A DNA stretch of 64,000 nucleotides from Triticum aestivum. Its lineage: Eukaryota; Streptophyta; Magnoliopsida; Poales; Poaceae. Every line of letters begins with the position of its first letter. The first letter of the stretch is position 1. The stretch is taken from contig NC_057801.1 in the NCBI RefSeq assembly GCF_018294505.1, positions 850,916,896 to 850,980,895 on the forward strand, read 5' to 3'. The notes under the pieces are model-generated. The model made no database searches, had not been told where the DNA came from, and worked only from the letters and a program-made list of their open reading frames with translations. This document shows positions 33,777-45,479 of the stretch, piece by piece. Both the position numbers and the translations under genes were made by a program.

Positions 33777-34756
33777 GTTGCACTAGGTCATGATGTTCAA
33801 CGATGGATAATGATGTGGTCTAGTAATAAAACCTTCTTCTGACAGGCATGCAAGTTCCAATAATGGACAATTTTTGGTGCTCTATTTGATCAAGGCTGTC
33901 ACCAGGAATTTGGGACCCTTGGTGAAAATCAAAATACCATGTTTTTGAACAGTTCATATAACATAATAGAAGAAGGAGCGCAAGGCGGCAGCCCTCCTAT
34001 TGTCGGCCAGCGGCAGAGGAACGGAAACCTCTCCCGATCCATACGAGTATGGAGAGAGTCGAGTGGTGGCGTGTGAATGGTGTGAGGGAGAGAGCGAGGG
34101 GATCAGGGTGGTCATAGGAGGAGAGGGCTGGGCCGTGGTTGAGAGGCAAAAATGTCCAGGAGGTCCAGCTGTCTGGGCTTCTCTCCTCTTCCTTCTCTTT
34201 TCATTAACAGAGAAATGGGAGAAAGAAAAGGAGAGAAGAAACGATTAGAAGAAGAATTTGGGCATGCGATCAGTTTTTCTGGACTCGCAAAAATGAGAAG
34301 TGGGACTTGTTGAAAGTTTTAAAACCAAACTCATTTGAATTTAATTCAAATGGGTTTGAATAGGAATTAGGTGCTAGGAAGGTCCAAAAATATTGAGAAT
34401 TTTTGTGGGGCTTCGGTAAATGGAGAAAGAATTATAGACAAGGTTTGGAGGTCAAACTTGAAGTAGAAAAGGCATTTGATTGAAATTGCAAGTGTGTTGT
34501 GCTTGATTCCAAATCAATGGAATAATTATTTTAGCTTCGTAAAATATTGGGAGGATATTTTATACGATATAAAGAGAAAGCACTATGTGAATTCCCTCGA
34601 TTTAAATAGATCGAAGGATCTATGCAATTTATTTGATTGAGTTTTAATCTGGTTGCAAATTTTAATGGCATGATGACATGTTGCAATGCAAAAAAGATAA
34701 TATAAAGCAAACAATATAACAGCAATCCCGAAAAGATTCGGTCTCGGGCCGTTACA
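33777..34756. repeat. non-coding segment ending in an LTR-like edge
   Basis: The minus strand starting at 34756 reads TGTAACGGCCCGAGACCGAATC, which looks like the start of a gypsy LTR. The body to the left is non-coding with no visible partner end. Target duplication and length cannot be determined, so this is a possible LTR fragment only. Confidence 0.4.
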
Positions 34757-35283
34757 CGGTGGTGTCACATCGCTTGTGGCTCCGAGGATCGCGAAACAAT
34801 GGTGGCGACAACAATTCAGTGACTTCGATGTTGGTGCTATGTGTAGCCAGTCTTGAGCTCGGGGGGTGAAAGCCTAGGTCTTACCCGAGTTGGTTATACC
34901 TGACAATGGCGACGTCTTTAGATCGTTACCTTGTTAAAGGCATTGCTCTGACATGCTTAGACTTACTTTTCAGGGTGAAAATCTAGATTCTAGCCTTATG
35001 GTTGGATCTGGTGACGACAGCGCATGAGCGTCGCTCCGTTTGTGAATGCATTGTTGTTTAAGAATATCGCCGTCCATGTGGTGTCATGAGTTGGTTGGCG
35101 CGGAGATTGTCATTTGTATAGTTTGCTAATTATGGATCTAAACACTTCAGGTTTTCTATTTCATTTTTCATCGCCTACACATAGCTTTGGTCTTTTGCGA
35201 CTTTGCTAGTTGTTGCATATTTTGTGTATGTGTGTTGGAGTTGGCTTTATGCATCTTAGTTGTGCATAGGTCCGTGCATCTTA
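34757..35283. other. intergenic, no gene recognised
   Basis: No coding potential or known repeat is recognised between the LTR-like edge and the MITE at 35284. Confidence 0.35.
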
Positions 35284-35499
35284 GGCCCAGTTCTTTTACC
35301 AGAATCTGGGGATTCTTCCAAAATCCGACCCCTACCCATCTTCTTCCAGAATCTTTGAGCCCCATTTGTTTTACAATCCTATCTAGTTAGAGTCTAATTA
35401 GACAGGATTGTAAAACAAATGGGACTCAAAGATTCTGGGAGAAGCTGGGTAGGGTTGGATTCTGGGAGAATCCCCGGATTCTGGCAAAAGAACTGGGCC
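35284..35499. mobile_element. Tourist-like MITE
   Basis: The 216-bp element begins GGCCCAGTTCTTTTACCAGA and ends with the near-perfect inverse. Almost the whole element is one long inverted repeat around a short centre near 35390. It is flanked on both sides by TTA, the target duplication of PIF/Harbinger elements. Its transcript would form a long hairpin. Confidence 0.85.
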
Positions 35500-35549
35500 T
35501 TAGTTGCGCATAGGCCTGTGTGCGCTCATAGTGTTTGTACACATTTGAT

Positions 35550-37047
35550 GCTCCATTTTAAACTAATAAAATCCACCCTGTGGTGAAATTCTAAATTAAC
35601 GTCCTCTGGCACTAATAACACGAGAAACGTAGGCGTGGGTGAGTACGTACAACCACCTTCAATAACTTTGTACACAATCCCCCGCTCCAGCGACGCGCCC
35701 GGCGCGCATGTCACGGGAGACCTAGATTGGCCACCGGCGGCTCCGCCTCTCCATTGTTTCCTCCCCCTCGCCACTGCTGGAGTGTGTCCGCCGGGCGAAG
35801 CCCTTGCGGTGTGGGCGACGGCGGGGCCCCTCCGTCCTTCCTCTGGTCCTCGTGGCGGCGGCGCGGGTCGGCTGTTTGGCGACAAGGGGCACGGCGTCCG
35901 GCTGGTTTCCCGGTGGCAGGGATGGCTGGATCCGACGGCGTCTTGGCGAGGTGGCGGTGGCACGTCGCGACAGTGCTGGTGGCGGGGTTTCGGTCGGGGC
36001 CTTATCGATCTTGATATGGATCTCCATCAAGGGCGTCGCGGTCACTGGATTGGCGGCGGCGTGACTGGTTCGGCGGCGGCGCGGTCGGATCTGGGCCAAG
36101 GCGTGGGCTTGGTCTCTGGGTCACGATCGGCGTGGTGATGGGTGCGGCACGTCGCGGCTGGGAGGTTTCCATCCTTGTCTGGTCCTTGTCAGCGAGGGAA
36201 ACTCCGGGGGAAACCCTAGATCTTCTTGGGATCGAGCAATGGCGGTGCTTTTGCATCGTAGTCCCTCTTCAGGGCATCGTTTTGGAGTTTGCTCCGGTTG
36301 AAGGGAGCAGCAACATTGGCGGCGCACGCTCGGTGGCGCAACTGCCGATGAAAATCGTGCCGACTACGGTCATGGCAGAAGATGGCGGCGTCTTTGATGT
36401 CGTTTCTTTGTCGAGGCATCGTCGTTGCAGCTTGTGTCACCAGGCTCGGGATGCTCCACGGGAAACCCTAGATTTGGGTCTCTCAGATCGGACATGATCT
36501 CGCTTCCCCTCCTGGGGGCATCGTATTGGAGCAAGTGATGGTTGGAGGTGACTAGAGGAGGAGCGGTGTTACATCTACCGCAAGGCCGGCGACGGATCAC
36601 GGCGGCATGGCGCTGCGGAGTTTCGGCGATGGGCGTGTTTGGATGGACACACGCAGGATGGTGGCGTTGTCTGATGTCATGATGACGTCGACGGCAGGCC
36701 TGGCAAGGTTGGTTCGTCAGTTCCTGCTCTGGAGATGGATCAGCGGTTGGAGGTGGCGGCGGCTTTTGATAGTGCGCCAAACCAGTGTGTGACCCAGTTC
36801 CGGCATTGTGGCTTGGTTGGGGCATCCGGCTTTAGATGTTAGGATTTGGTGCGATGTCTGTTTGGTATTAGGCTCGTACATTTGGCACCCCTTCATCAAG
36901 GTGATAGGAGTAGCGACATGTGTGTTGCCAAGATGGTGGCTTCGAGCTAACTGGTGTATTACCTTGTAAGGTCTTTGTGAATAATTAATAATATGGTTGC
37001 ATGCATCATCCAGATGCAGAGGCCGGGTATATCCTCCTTAAAAAAAC
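35550..37047 (+). mobile_element. probable LINE 3' portion or decayed non-LTR element
   Basis: The stretch is GC-rich with repeated phrases (gggaaaccctagat, catcgt, ggcggcg) and no intact frame. It ends in 'gatgcagaggccgggtatatcctcctta' followed by an A-run at about 37041-37047, a 3' end I associate with grass L1-type LINEs. The 5' limit is unclear and I found no target duplication. Confidence 0.45.
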
Positions 37048-37276
37048 GTAGAACCACCCCACCAGTCGCACATTTAACTAACGGTTGTTCCATGGGCTGT
37101 TTACAAATGATTCAGTACGTAACTAGCAAAGCGCTTTCCAACAAAGTTGAGTATAGTTTTGTCATTGAAATGCCGGTGTAGGTTTTATGTCTTTCCACCC
37201 TGTTTAAATGGCTTCATTACAACATGGCATGGTTTTGACTCATGGTGGACAAGGTGGTACTGTCTCACGGCCGCCA

Positions 37277-38138
37277 TTATGCTAGCTGACTGTGGTCCGG
37301 GGAGGCTACAATGTCACCATCATGTTTCTTGTTGTTCTCCTCGTCCTCCTCATCATCCCCGGGGAGACGGTCGAGGTAGTTAGCCCGGGCCTCGAGCGCG
37401 AGGAGCTGGCAAACAAACCAGATGAGCGCGGCGTCGAGGGCCAGCAGGGCGCCTCCACCGAAGTGGCCGTCCATCTTGCCCGTCATCGATGGGCAGCTCA
37501 TGGTGCCGTCGGGTTGCATCGGCTGCTGATACCGGAGGTTCGCGGCCTCCGCCTTGGTCACCTTCACCAGCATCACCAAAGCCGACACCGAGACCACCCT
37601 ATTTTGACAATTAATCCCATCGACAAATGGTAATTAGTTAACGTGACAAAACAGATCATTTGATGAACGACCATATTTGATAAATGAAGGGGTTCATTTA
37701 GTTACTCGGCGATGATGAAGAAGACTATGAGGATGGTGCTTCGAAGCAGAGCTCGGCGAGGAACCGTTGCGGGTTGCTGGCTGGTCCTGTTGGTAGGGTA
37801 GGGGTAGAAGACGGCGCGGTGGCCGATGAGGATGGCGATTAGCAGCGAGATCACAGAGAGGATCCCCATGACCACGCTGAGACGTGAGAACTCGCACATG
37901 ACATAACCATCTCCGATGACGGTTCCAGTTCCGAACTGAGGCTGCAACCGACCAAGGCACCCGTAGGTTTAGTATTTTCGAAACAATGACCTAATAATCA
38001 ACACAACCGAACGAATGAACCAGATGAACATGAGGAGCAATTTACCTTTTTGTTTTCGGCAACGATGCCGAAAACGAAGGCCTTCAGCCCAAAGTAGCAG
38101 AGAAGAAGGGCGAGCTTCGACCAAGCTGAAGCCGCCAT
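37277..38138 (-). CDS. DUF1218 four-helix membrane protein
   Basis: Three exons on the minus strand, 38138-38046, 37941-37706 and 37598-37277, with GT-AG introns and matching phases, give 216 residues. The protein starts MAASAWSKLALLLCYFGLKA and has four hydrophobic helices at about 8-27, 51-71, 99-123 and 158-178. A Gly- and Cys-containing stretch (TVIGDGYVMCEFSR) follows the first helix. This is the layout of the plant DUF1218 family, whose Arabidopsis members affect vascular patterning, leaf symmetry and lignin in the wall. The tail is acidic and hydrophilic (GDDEEDEENN). The protein probably sits in the ER or plasma membrane. All sites are intact, so the gene looks functional. Confidence 0.85.
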
Positions 38139-38837
38139 TGTTGATGCTTGCAGTACGTACGTAGCTGCTGCTTCTGATTTCTGATGAGAGGATCGTTGCT
38201 TTGTTGTCCTGCTGCGTGCTAAGTAATACTACCTTAGTAGCTTAATTAACACTTTTGGATCCATTAGGGGCCTAGTTAGGATTACTATGCTGCTTGCCGC
38301 CATTTCTTATTCTTTGTTACGGGGAAATCTATGCATGTACTAATTACCTATCACTGCTGCCAAAATCTCAAGGAATGCTTACTATGTGGGGTTTAGTTTT
38401 TCTTATTTCTCACTAGCACAAGGAAAAATAAATTTTATATGATGATGGTGTTCCTCAACAATGCAAAACTCAATGTTTTGTGTGGAATCACACCCCTTGA
38501 TCGTGCAGCATCATTCAACCGATATGTTTGGCTTGTCGTGGTATTGGAGATCTATTCTGTAAAATATTGTGTAGAATATAAATTCATTCATTAAAATATA
38601 AATATGCGAGAATTGGTTGGAGTAACAGCATTGCAATCTCCGCTTTCCCGCAAAAGAAAAAATCTCTGCTAACCACGTGATTACATGATGGCTTTCGTAA
38701 GCGCAGTCCCATATGTTTGTGCAGTAAATTTTTTTGGAGAACAAAAGTTTTTTTAGGGTTTTAGATCATAAGTTTTTTTTTTCGAGAACATAAGGGTAGC
38801 ATTGTTTTTTTTTGAGCAAAATAAGGGTAGCATTGAG
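38139..38837. other. upstream region of DUF1218 gene, no other gene
   Basis: The region would hold the promoter of the minus-strand DUF1218 gene. The sequence beyond 38400 is AT-rich and anonymous. Confidence 0.4.
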
Positions 38838-40023
38838 TATAGTTTTCCCCCACAAATCCATATTGATGGATCCATAACCCCCTGAACTCCAATACCATAT
38901 AATTTACCCCCTCAAATTGTCAAAACCGGATAAATCAAGCCCCGTAGTGATTTTGGGTCACATTGAAACCGGTTTTGAGTGCTGACCAGAGTCAACACAA
39001 CTAAGCCAGATGATTTAAAGAAAATGCCAAGTGGCGGCCGTGGCAAATCGCGAGAGCGAGGTGCCGACGGCGTATGTGAGAGGATAGCCTCACGAAGAAG
39101 GCCTCGGGAAGGCCTGCGCTGGTGGCGACGTGCCTCGGGAGTCAAAGAGGCTAGAAGAGGCGTCGGGGTTTCGCCGGAGGTGGAGATCGAGCAATGGCGG
39201 CGGCCGGCAGAGAAGACAAAGACCATGCCGTCGATTTATGGCGGCTTGGCGCGATTCCTTCTAGAGGAACGAAGAGGGCGACGAGGCGGATCTACAGGAC
39301 ACGTCAGCTTGGCTCGGGGTGGTCTCTTGCCATGAGGACGACAAACGGCGACGTCGGCGACCTTCTCTGGAGCAGGAACGAGATAGAGAGAGAGGAGGGA
39401 GGGAGATAAGTGCGAGGAGTGGATAGTGCATGGGGACTGGAGAGACAAGGCTGCTGGCGCAAGGGATAAGGCTGAGGCGGTCCAGGCTGACAGCAAGTCC
39501 GACACGGCGGACGGTGGGGATTCCTTCCGGCAAGAACGCTTGTACGCGCACGTACACAGGAGCTAAGATGATGGATTTTCATTGGAAGTTGGCTTGGCTT
39601 GTGCACCTAGCAAACAGAGTCGGCCGGGTAGATCGATCGTTCCGGCAAGAACGAACAAGCTGCACAACACCCGCACGACACGACCGGGCATGAAGCCGTC
39701 CTCCTCGCCGAAGCCGATGTGGCCGCGCTTGACATTGTCGCGCGTCTCGTCCAATTCGCCGACGGTCGCGCCGCTTCCGTGGCGCCGTGCTCTCCTTGGT
39801 GGCGGAGCACTCGAAGCTATGGTGCCGCTCGGCAAAAGAAAATTAAATCCTCTGGCTTATCTGTTTTTATTCTGGCCAGCACTCAAAACCGGTTTCAATG
39901 TGACCCAAAACCACTATGGGGCCTGATTTATCTGGTTTTGCCAATTTGAGGGGATAAATTATATGGTATTCAAGTTCAGGGGGTTATGGATCCATCAATA
40001 TGGATTTGAGGGGGAAAACTATA
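38838..40023. mobile_element. Mutator-like/foldback DNA element with long TIRs
   Basis: The left 180 bases (from tatagttttcccccac) recur as an inverted copy at about 39840-40023 (ending ggggaaaactata), with roughly 85-90% identity by eye. The interior is GC-rich, non-coding and about 820 bp long. Long TIRs suggest a Mutator-like element, but I cannot find a matching 9-bp target duplication. It lies about 200 bp upstream of the gene at 40227. Confidence 0.7.
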
Positions 40024-40226
40024 TTTTCTTCGACAATATACTCAAGCAAAACAGGCCGAGAAAAGGCCCAGTGCAATGTACAGCTGACCGGGCCTGGTCT
40101 GCAAAGCCCATTGCCGTCTGGCTTGTTGTATCGATCGAGGGTTCGAGGACGTCTTCTACGTACGTCTGCCTTCCGATTGATCCGATCCACCGGAGCGAGG
40201 GCTTGCCGTCGACGACGGACGAGCCG

Positions 40227-40802
40227 ATGGAGGACGACCTCTTCTCCCAATACTCCTACGCGGAGCTGCGGGCGATTGTCAGGGAGAACCTGGCGAGCTT
40301 CCCGGAGGCGGGGGCGCTGAGCCCATCGGAGATAGAGGCGGCGGTACACCGGATCATGTCGCACTCCGACCCCTCAACGCCGGCGCCGTCTCCCTCTGCA
40401 GGCACGGTCCGGCTGTCGGACGAGGACATAGCCGTGCTCATGTACCACAGGGAGACGGAGGCCCCTAGAGTCGACGACCTGCCCGGCGGGGTGTTCCCTC
40501 CCGGATGGATCGAGGAGCGGAGGCGGCAGCTGGACGAGCAGTGCCGTCGTTGTCCGGCTGTCAAGAGGAAGACCGGCGAGGACGACTGCCTCCGGGTGCT
40601 GCTGGCCAAGATCAGGGTGGACCTGCTCGCCAGGGGCTACGTCGACGTCCCGGTGGAATTCCTGAAAGCTCAGATGGAGCAAGCAACGACCGGGGATTAC
40701 CCCGGAGTTTCTCGCATTGGCGAGGATCCGTGGTCAATGAAGAAGATGATGAATGTCTTGCAAAAGATTATGTACTCTCCAACACCTACATATTATCTCT
40801 AA
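40227..40802 (+). CDS. uncharacterised 191-residue protein
   Basis: The ATG at 40227 opens an intronless frame of 191 codons. The same frame is open farther upstream, but that part lies in the transposon TIR, and the protein-like composition begins at MEDDLFSQYSYAELRAIV. It is acidic at the N-terminus, predicted helical (residues 1-60), has a Pro-rich loop (SDPSTPAPSPS) and a basic second half (EERRRQLDEQCRRC, KRKTGEDDC). Codon use is strongly GC-ending, typical of grass genes. I do not recognise a domain. No signal peptide or membrane segment is visible. It could be a lineage-specific grass protein or a fragment of a larger gene. Confidence 0.55.
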   Translation: MEDDLFSQYSYAELRAIVRENLASFPEAGALSPSEIEAAVHRIMSHSDPSTPAPSPSAGTVRLSDEDIAVLMYHRETEAPRVDDLPGGVFPPGWIEERRRQLDEQCRRCPAVKRKTGEDDCLRVLLAKIRVDLLARGYVDVPVEFLKAQMEQATTGDYPGVSRIGEDPWSMKKMMNVLQKIMYSPTPTYYL

Positions 40803-41364
40803 ATGTACACGTATGTATGCAGCGCCTAATTTATGAAGGGATCAAAATATTTTCTCTAGCAGCTATGTCTTTGTATCTACTAGATGATACCCCGCACGAT
40901 TGTTGCATGAATATTTTGCAACATATTTCAATGTGATTCGTTGTATGAAACATGAATATTTGAAGTAATACTATAAAAAATGAAAATACATATAATTTAT
41001 TATGCTTGATTACTATATAGTTGTAAAATGTTTATTAAATATGAATAGCATAATAGATTGAAAATTCTCATGTATTTATGCATGTTTGGATGGGCCTTTT
41101 CTCATGCATGTTGTGAGATGATGTGGCATGCTTGCATGTTAAGAGAAATAGTTAGTGGGGGCTAGCTATTTAGATATAGAAGATTCACTGAGTATATATA
41201 GATTTGGGTTGTAAGCTTCACCCAACTTGAAGAAGCACCGTACCCATGCATGGATTATTGTTGCTTTACCTTCCCAACTACTCCCTCCATTCCTAAATAT
41301 TTGTCTTTCTAGAGATTTCAACAAATGACTACATCCGGAGCAAAATGAGTGAATCTACACTCTA
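40803..41364. other. 3' flank with a Stowaway MITE remnant
   Basis: AT-rich 3' flank of the preceding gene. At about 41280-41364 a 'ctccctccattcc' start and following bases match one half of a Stowaway-type MITE. The second half is missing because another repeat begins at 41366 (tgtaacatccc). Confidence 0.5.
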
Positions 41365-41644
41365 AATGTAACATCCCAAATTTTTAATTTGGAATGTCAT
41401 TGCATTTTGGCTTGATCCTAGAAATTCTACGCAACCCAATTACCCACGGAGAGAGTTGGGGATTTCGTTATTTTCATATTTGAGTTTTCTCAAATTTTGA
41501 AAAGAGGATCATTTGATTTTAATTATTTTCTCTTAGAATATTTCTTCTTTGAAAATAAAAGAGAGGGGATAAAATGACTTTCCCAAAACGAAGAAATATC
41601 GGAAAATATTAAAATGAAATAAGCCGACTCCGGGCCGAATTATT

Positions 41645-42140
41645 TTTAAAAGAGAGGCACGGTTGTGCTTTCGCGAGAGGCACGGCCGTGCCTCTTGGAA
41701 ACAAAAAAAACGCATTTTTTCTTTTTTTTCTTTTGCTAAAGGCACGATTTTGTTTCCGCGAGAGGCACGTCCGTGCCTTGTGCTTTCGCGAGAGGCACGG
41801 ACGTGCTTCTTTCGGAAAGGAAAAAACGCGTTTTCTGTTTTTTTTTCTTTCGCGAGGGCACGGTTTTGCTTTCGCGAGAGGCACGTGCGTGCCTCTTTCG
41901 GAAAGGAAAAAACCGCGTTTTCTGTTTTTTTTTCCTTTCACGAGAGGCACAGTTTTGCTTCAGCGAAAGGCACGGTTGTGCTTCCACGAGAGGCACGGGC
42001 GTGCCTCTTTCGGAAAGGAAAAAAAATGTGTTTTTTATTTTTTTTTCTTTCGCTAGAGTCATGGTTTTGCTTCCGTGAGAGGCACGGTTGTGATTTCGTC
42101 AGAGGCACGGGCGTGCCTCTTTCGAAAAGGGAAAAAACCC
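41645..42140. repeat. minisatellite with 'gagaggcacg' core, period about 90 bp
   Basis: Units contain 'cgcgagaggcacgg', 'gtgcctctttcggaaagg', an 'aaaaaacgcg' stretch and a long T-run. Five or so copies occur between 41650 and 42140. Long open frames on both strands (for example 41663-42217) are by-products of the repeat and not genes. It lies in a larger non-coding repeat that begins tgtaacatccc at 41366. Confidence 0.8.
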
Positions 42141-42333
42141 GTGTTTCCGGTTCGGTTTTTTCGTCCGATGTTTTCGTGAAAAAGAAGTTCATCAAAACCT
42201 ATCAACATGGAATCTAGTTTTGAAGATCTCGACGCGAGGAATCCAACAGCGAAAGCGGTTCGAGATTTGGACACACGGTTTAAGAGATAAAACGTTTTGA
42301 ATAAACGAATCTACGAAAAAAGGGAAAACTCCC

Positions 42334-42380
42334 AGGTTGCGACAAGTGGCGCACATGCAGCACGCCACTTGTCGCAACCT
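42334..42380. repeat. perfect 18-bp inverted repeat, 11-base loop
   Basis: AGGTTGCGACAAGTGGCG (42334-42351) and its exact complement (42363-42380) flank the loop cacatgcagca. It would form a strong stem-loop. Confidence 0.9.
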
Positions 42381-42599
42381 GAGGAAGTTGGAGTGATCTC
42401 CGCAAGGAATACTCCTTAATTAGTGATTTCGGTCAAATTGCCCGCCAGAGCTGCATCTCGCATTAAGCTAGACGGTTAGCTTCTCTCACGTGGACAATTA
42501 CAGTAATGGGCCAGCCCATTTGCACAGTTAAAACAAATAAAGTGAGAAAAATGGCGGCTCTCCTAGTTTCTTCGTGGCACTGGTAGCCACTAAGACATG

Positions 42600-44297
42600 C
42601 TGGAGTTCTTGTTAGCTAAGAAAGGCATGAAATATTAAGAAAAAACACCAGGTTCCCACGGGATTTATTTTGGACGTGAAATATTAGTGATTTAAGAAGG
42701 ACGTGAAATCTTTTTTAAAAAGGCTTGAATAATAGTTTTTTTCCTTTCCTTTTCTTCCTCTTCGGTATACTATTATTTTGATTCTTTTTGCATTTGTTTC
42801 TTTGGTTTTATTTTTCTTTGGTTTCTTTTGTTTCTTCTTCCGTTTCCACTTTTTGGTTTTCTTCATTTCTTTTGGTTTTCATTCTATATTATTTTTTGTA
42901 TATGTCAAAAACATTTTTATAATACCTGTTGAAAATATTTCCAATAAAATTTAACATTATTTTAATATATGGTCAACATTTTTGTTGTACACATTTTTAC
43001 ATTTTAGATGCTTAATTAACATTTTTCATATACTAATATTTTTAATACATGGTCAATACATTTCTTAAATCCTTGGTACAAGTTTTGAAATAAAAATATT
43101 AACATTTTCAATACATGGTTAAGTTTTTTCTATACACATTTAACATTTTCGAAACTCTCGATTAACATTATTCAAACACTTGTTCAATATTTTTTCAAAT
43201 GCTTGATTAACATTTTTATCTACATGATCAAAACAATTCATCGTTTTTTAATACATGATAAATATTTTTTCTACACATTTATCATTTCTTAAATGCTTGA
43301 TTAATATTTTTCAAATACTTTTCAACACATAAAGGATGGGACGCTAACGCTCGGGTTTTGCCAACCTTCTTGAAGGTCCCTTCTCGTGTTTACATGTTTT
43401 GGGACACATCTGGAAGGTTCCTATAGACGCCTGCTCGCTCGCTTCATGTTTTTACATGTTTTCTTAAAATGTTCACTGTAGACGCCTGCTCGCTCGCTTC
43501 ACTGCATGCACTAATGGTCGGCCCAGTTAGGGCGCCACCTTTGCGTTTCGCCACCAATATGCCGCAAATAGTGGTAGATAGGAGCTCCCACATACATCAG
43601 GAGATCCTAATTAGCACCCTGACTGCACTACTTGATGCATAGGACAAGCCCATTCTGGGACAGCCCATTATTCAGCCCTTTTTGTGTTGTCCACTGTTCA
43701 CCATTTTTTTTGTGTTCACCATTGCTCACTGCTATGATTTATTTTGTGTTTTATGTCTGTACGGGGTTATTTCCAAGTATCAGTTTCCATTTTTTTTTGT
43801 CTTCCTCAATTTTTCTCATTTCTGTGGTAAGTGTTTTTTGTTCCACCTTTTCCTTTTCGGTTTTCCTTTTCATAACCTGCTCAACATTTTTTTATTACAT
43901 GGTGAATATTGTTTGAATATACTGTGATTTTTTTAATCCTAGCGAACATTTATGTATACATAGTGAACACTTTTTTTCAACACGGTGGACTGCTTTTAGT
44001 AGATGATATAAAAAAATTGTACATCTTGAACATTTTGAAGACACGGTGAATATTTTTTTGAAGCATGATGGACATTTTAAATAGATGGTAGACTTTTTTT
44101 TAGTAAATGCTGATTTTTTAAAAATAAAACTTAAACAACTTTGAAATACATAATGAACATATTTTAAGCCTAGTGAACAGTTTTTTAATAGACCACAGAC
44201 TTTTTCTAAATATTCGGACCATTTTTGTACATGACGAACCTTTTTTAAATACACGTTGATTTTTTTTTTACAAAAGTGTTTTGCAGTTTTACATAAA
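42600..44297. other. AT-rich intergenic DNA, no gene
   Basis: The stretch is composed of 'aacatttttc/aatacatggt' phrases common in old Triticeae non-coding repeats. A 23-base phrase around tagacgcctgctcgctcgc occurs twice (about 43424 and 43478). No coding potential is supported. Confidence 0.45.
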
Positions 44298-44608
44298 CTA
44301 GTCAATGTGTACGTGCAATGCACGTTAATTTGGAAGTATATTTAGTGCATGCGCATATCAAGTACAATATTATTTGCGTGTTATATTGTGATTAGCACTA
44401 TATTTGGCATGAAATTAACTGCACGCTAAATGTATTGAGCGCTCGACATTGAAGCTGTCTAGGTCGTTGAATTGACATAATTTGATGGCGAGATTAATTA
44501 GATATGCCCCTTTGGGTTCTTTTATATTGGTATAGATATAGATATAGATGATTTAATGGCCGAGATTAATTAGATCTGCCCCTTTGGGTCATTTTATATT
44601 GGTATAGA
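44298..44608 (-). mobile_element. short non-autonomous Helitron
   Basis: On the minus strand the element begins TCTATACC at 44608, preceded by A, and ends CTAG at 44298, followed by T. A palindromic hairpin (ACGTGCAATGCACGT) lies nine bases before CTAG. These are the Helitron hallmarks, with insertion between A and T and no target duplication. The 5' terminal segment of about 60 bases is duplicated, so a second potential TC start lies at 44548. Confidence 0.65.
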
Positions 44609-45338
44609 TGTTCACTTTTTTTTCATAATTTTCAAAAAAATATATGTAAATATAAAATGATATTCATAATTTATCCTCTAAAGAATCATGTTTTCATATA
44701 AAATGTAAAACCGACCTAGAAACCAAGGTAAACTGAGATAACCAAAGAAAAATCACTAAAACCAAATTTTGGGATCGCTCGGGGAAGAAAATAACCCACG
44801 CAACGCTTTTGTGGCCGGCACATACGTAGATAGCGAGCATGCAGCGTATGTATAGACTACCCATTTTTCCATCATTTTAGATTGTTTTTGTTTTAGTTTT
44901 TAAATTACTTTCCGAATTTTCAAAAAATGTCACAAACTAAAAAAAAATTGAATTTAAAAATGCCCAGAATCTCAGAAGAAAATTAGCAACTTAATAGATG
45001 TTCACGGGTTATTCAATATGTTCACTGCTCAAATATAAAAAAATGTTCGCAAAATAAATATTTGCGAATTTTAAAAATGTTTGTGAATAAAAAAATTATG
45101 TGAGTTTGATAGATATTCTTGAATTCAAAAAATGCTTGCAAATTTCGAAAATATCACAAATTGTATAAAATAATGTTCACGAATTTAAAAATCCTACAAA
45201 AATGCCCTTGCGTTGCCACGGTCATTTTATTATTATTATTCCAAAGTTACATATAAACATAATGCATGCTAAATTTCACATGTATAGAAAAAATAGCCAA
45301 TAACAATCCTAATTGAAATCCACTTCTCTTGCAATGTA
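44609..45338. other. AT-rich intergenic DNA, no gene
   Basis: Only short repeated AT-rich phrases are seen here. Confidence 0.4.
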
Positions 45339-45394
45339 CTCCCTCTGTAAATAAATATAAGAAATAATACTTTTATATTTCTTTACGGAGGGAG
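45339..45394. mobile_element. 56-bp deleted Stowaway MITE
   Basis: The element starts CTCCCTCTGTAAATAAA and ends TTTCTTTACGGAGGGAG, flanked by TA on both sides. The terminal repeats are of Stowaway type. The interior is almost entirely lost. Confidence 0.8.
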
Positions 45395-45479
45395 TAAGTT
45401 GATAAATAAAAGGTACTTTGGCAATGTATACATAAAGAGTCGTGATCCAACTAATAAATCCCTACTATTAAGATCTACT

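Noticed and set aside
35635..36138. 167-codon plus-strand frame
   Set aside because: Overlapping frames of similar length exist on both strands in this GC-rich LINE-like DNA. No domain or splice structure is seen.
41609..42217. Frames of 100-184 codons on both strands
   Set aside because: Produced by the approximately 90-bp minisatellite unit, and all frames repeat the same motif.
43632..43927. Phe/Cys-rich frames of 81-94 codons
   Set aside because: T-rich non-coding DNA. No signal peptide with a consistent cysteine pattern, splice sites or promoter.
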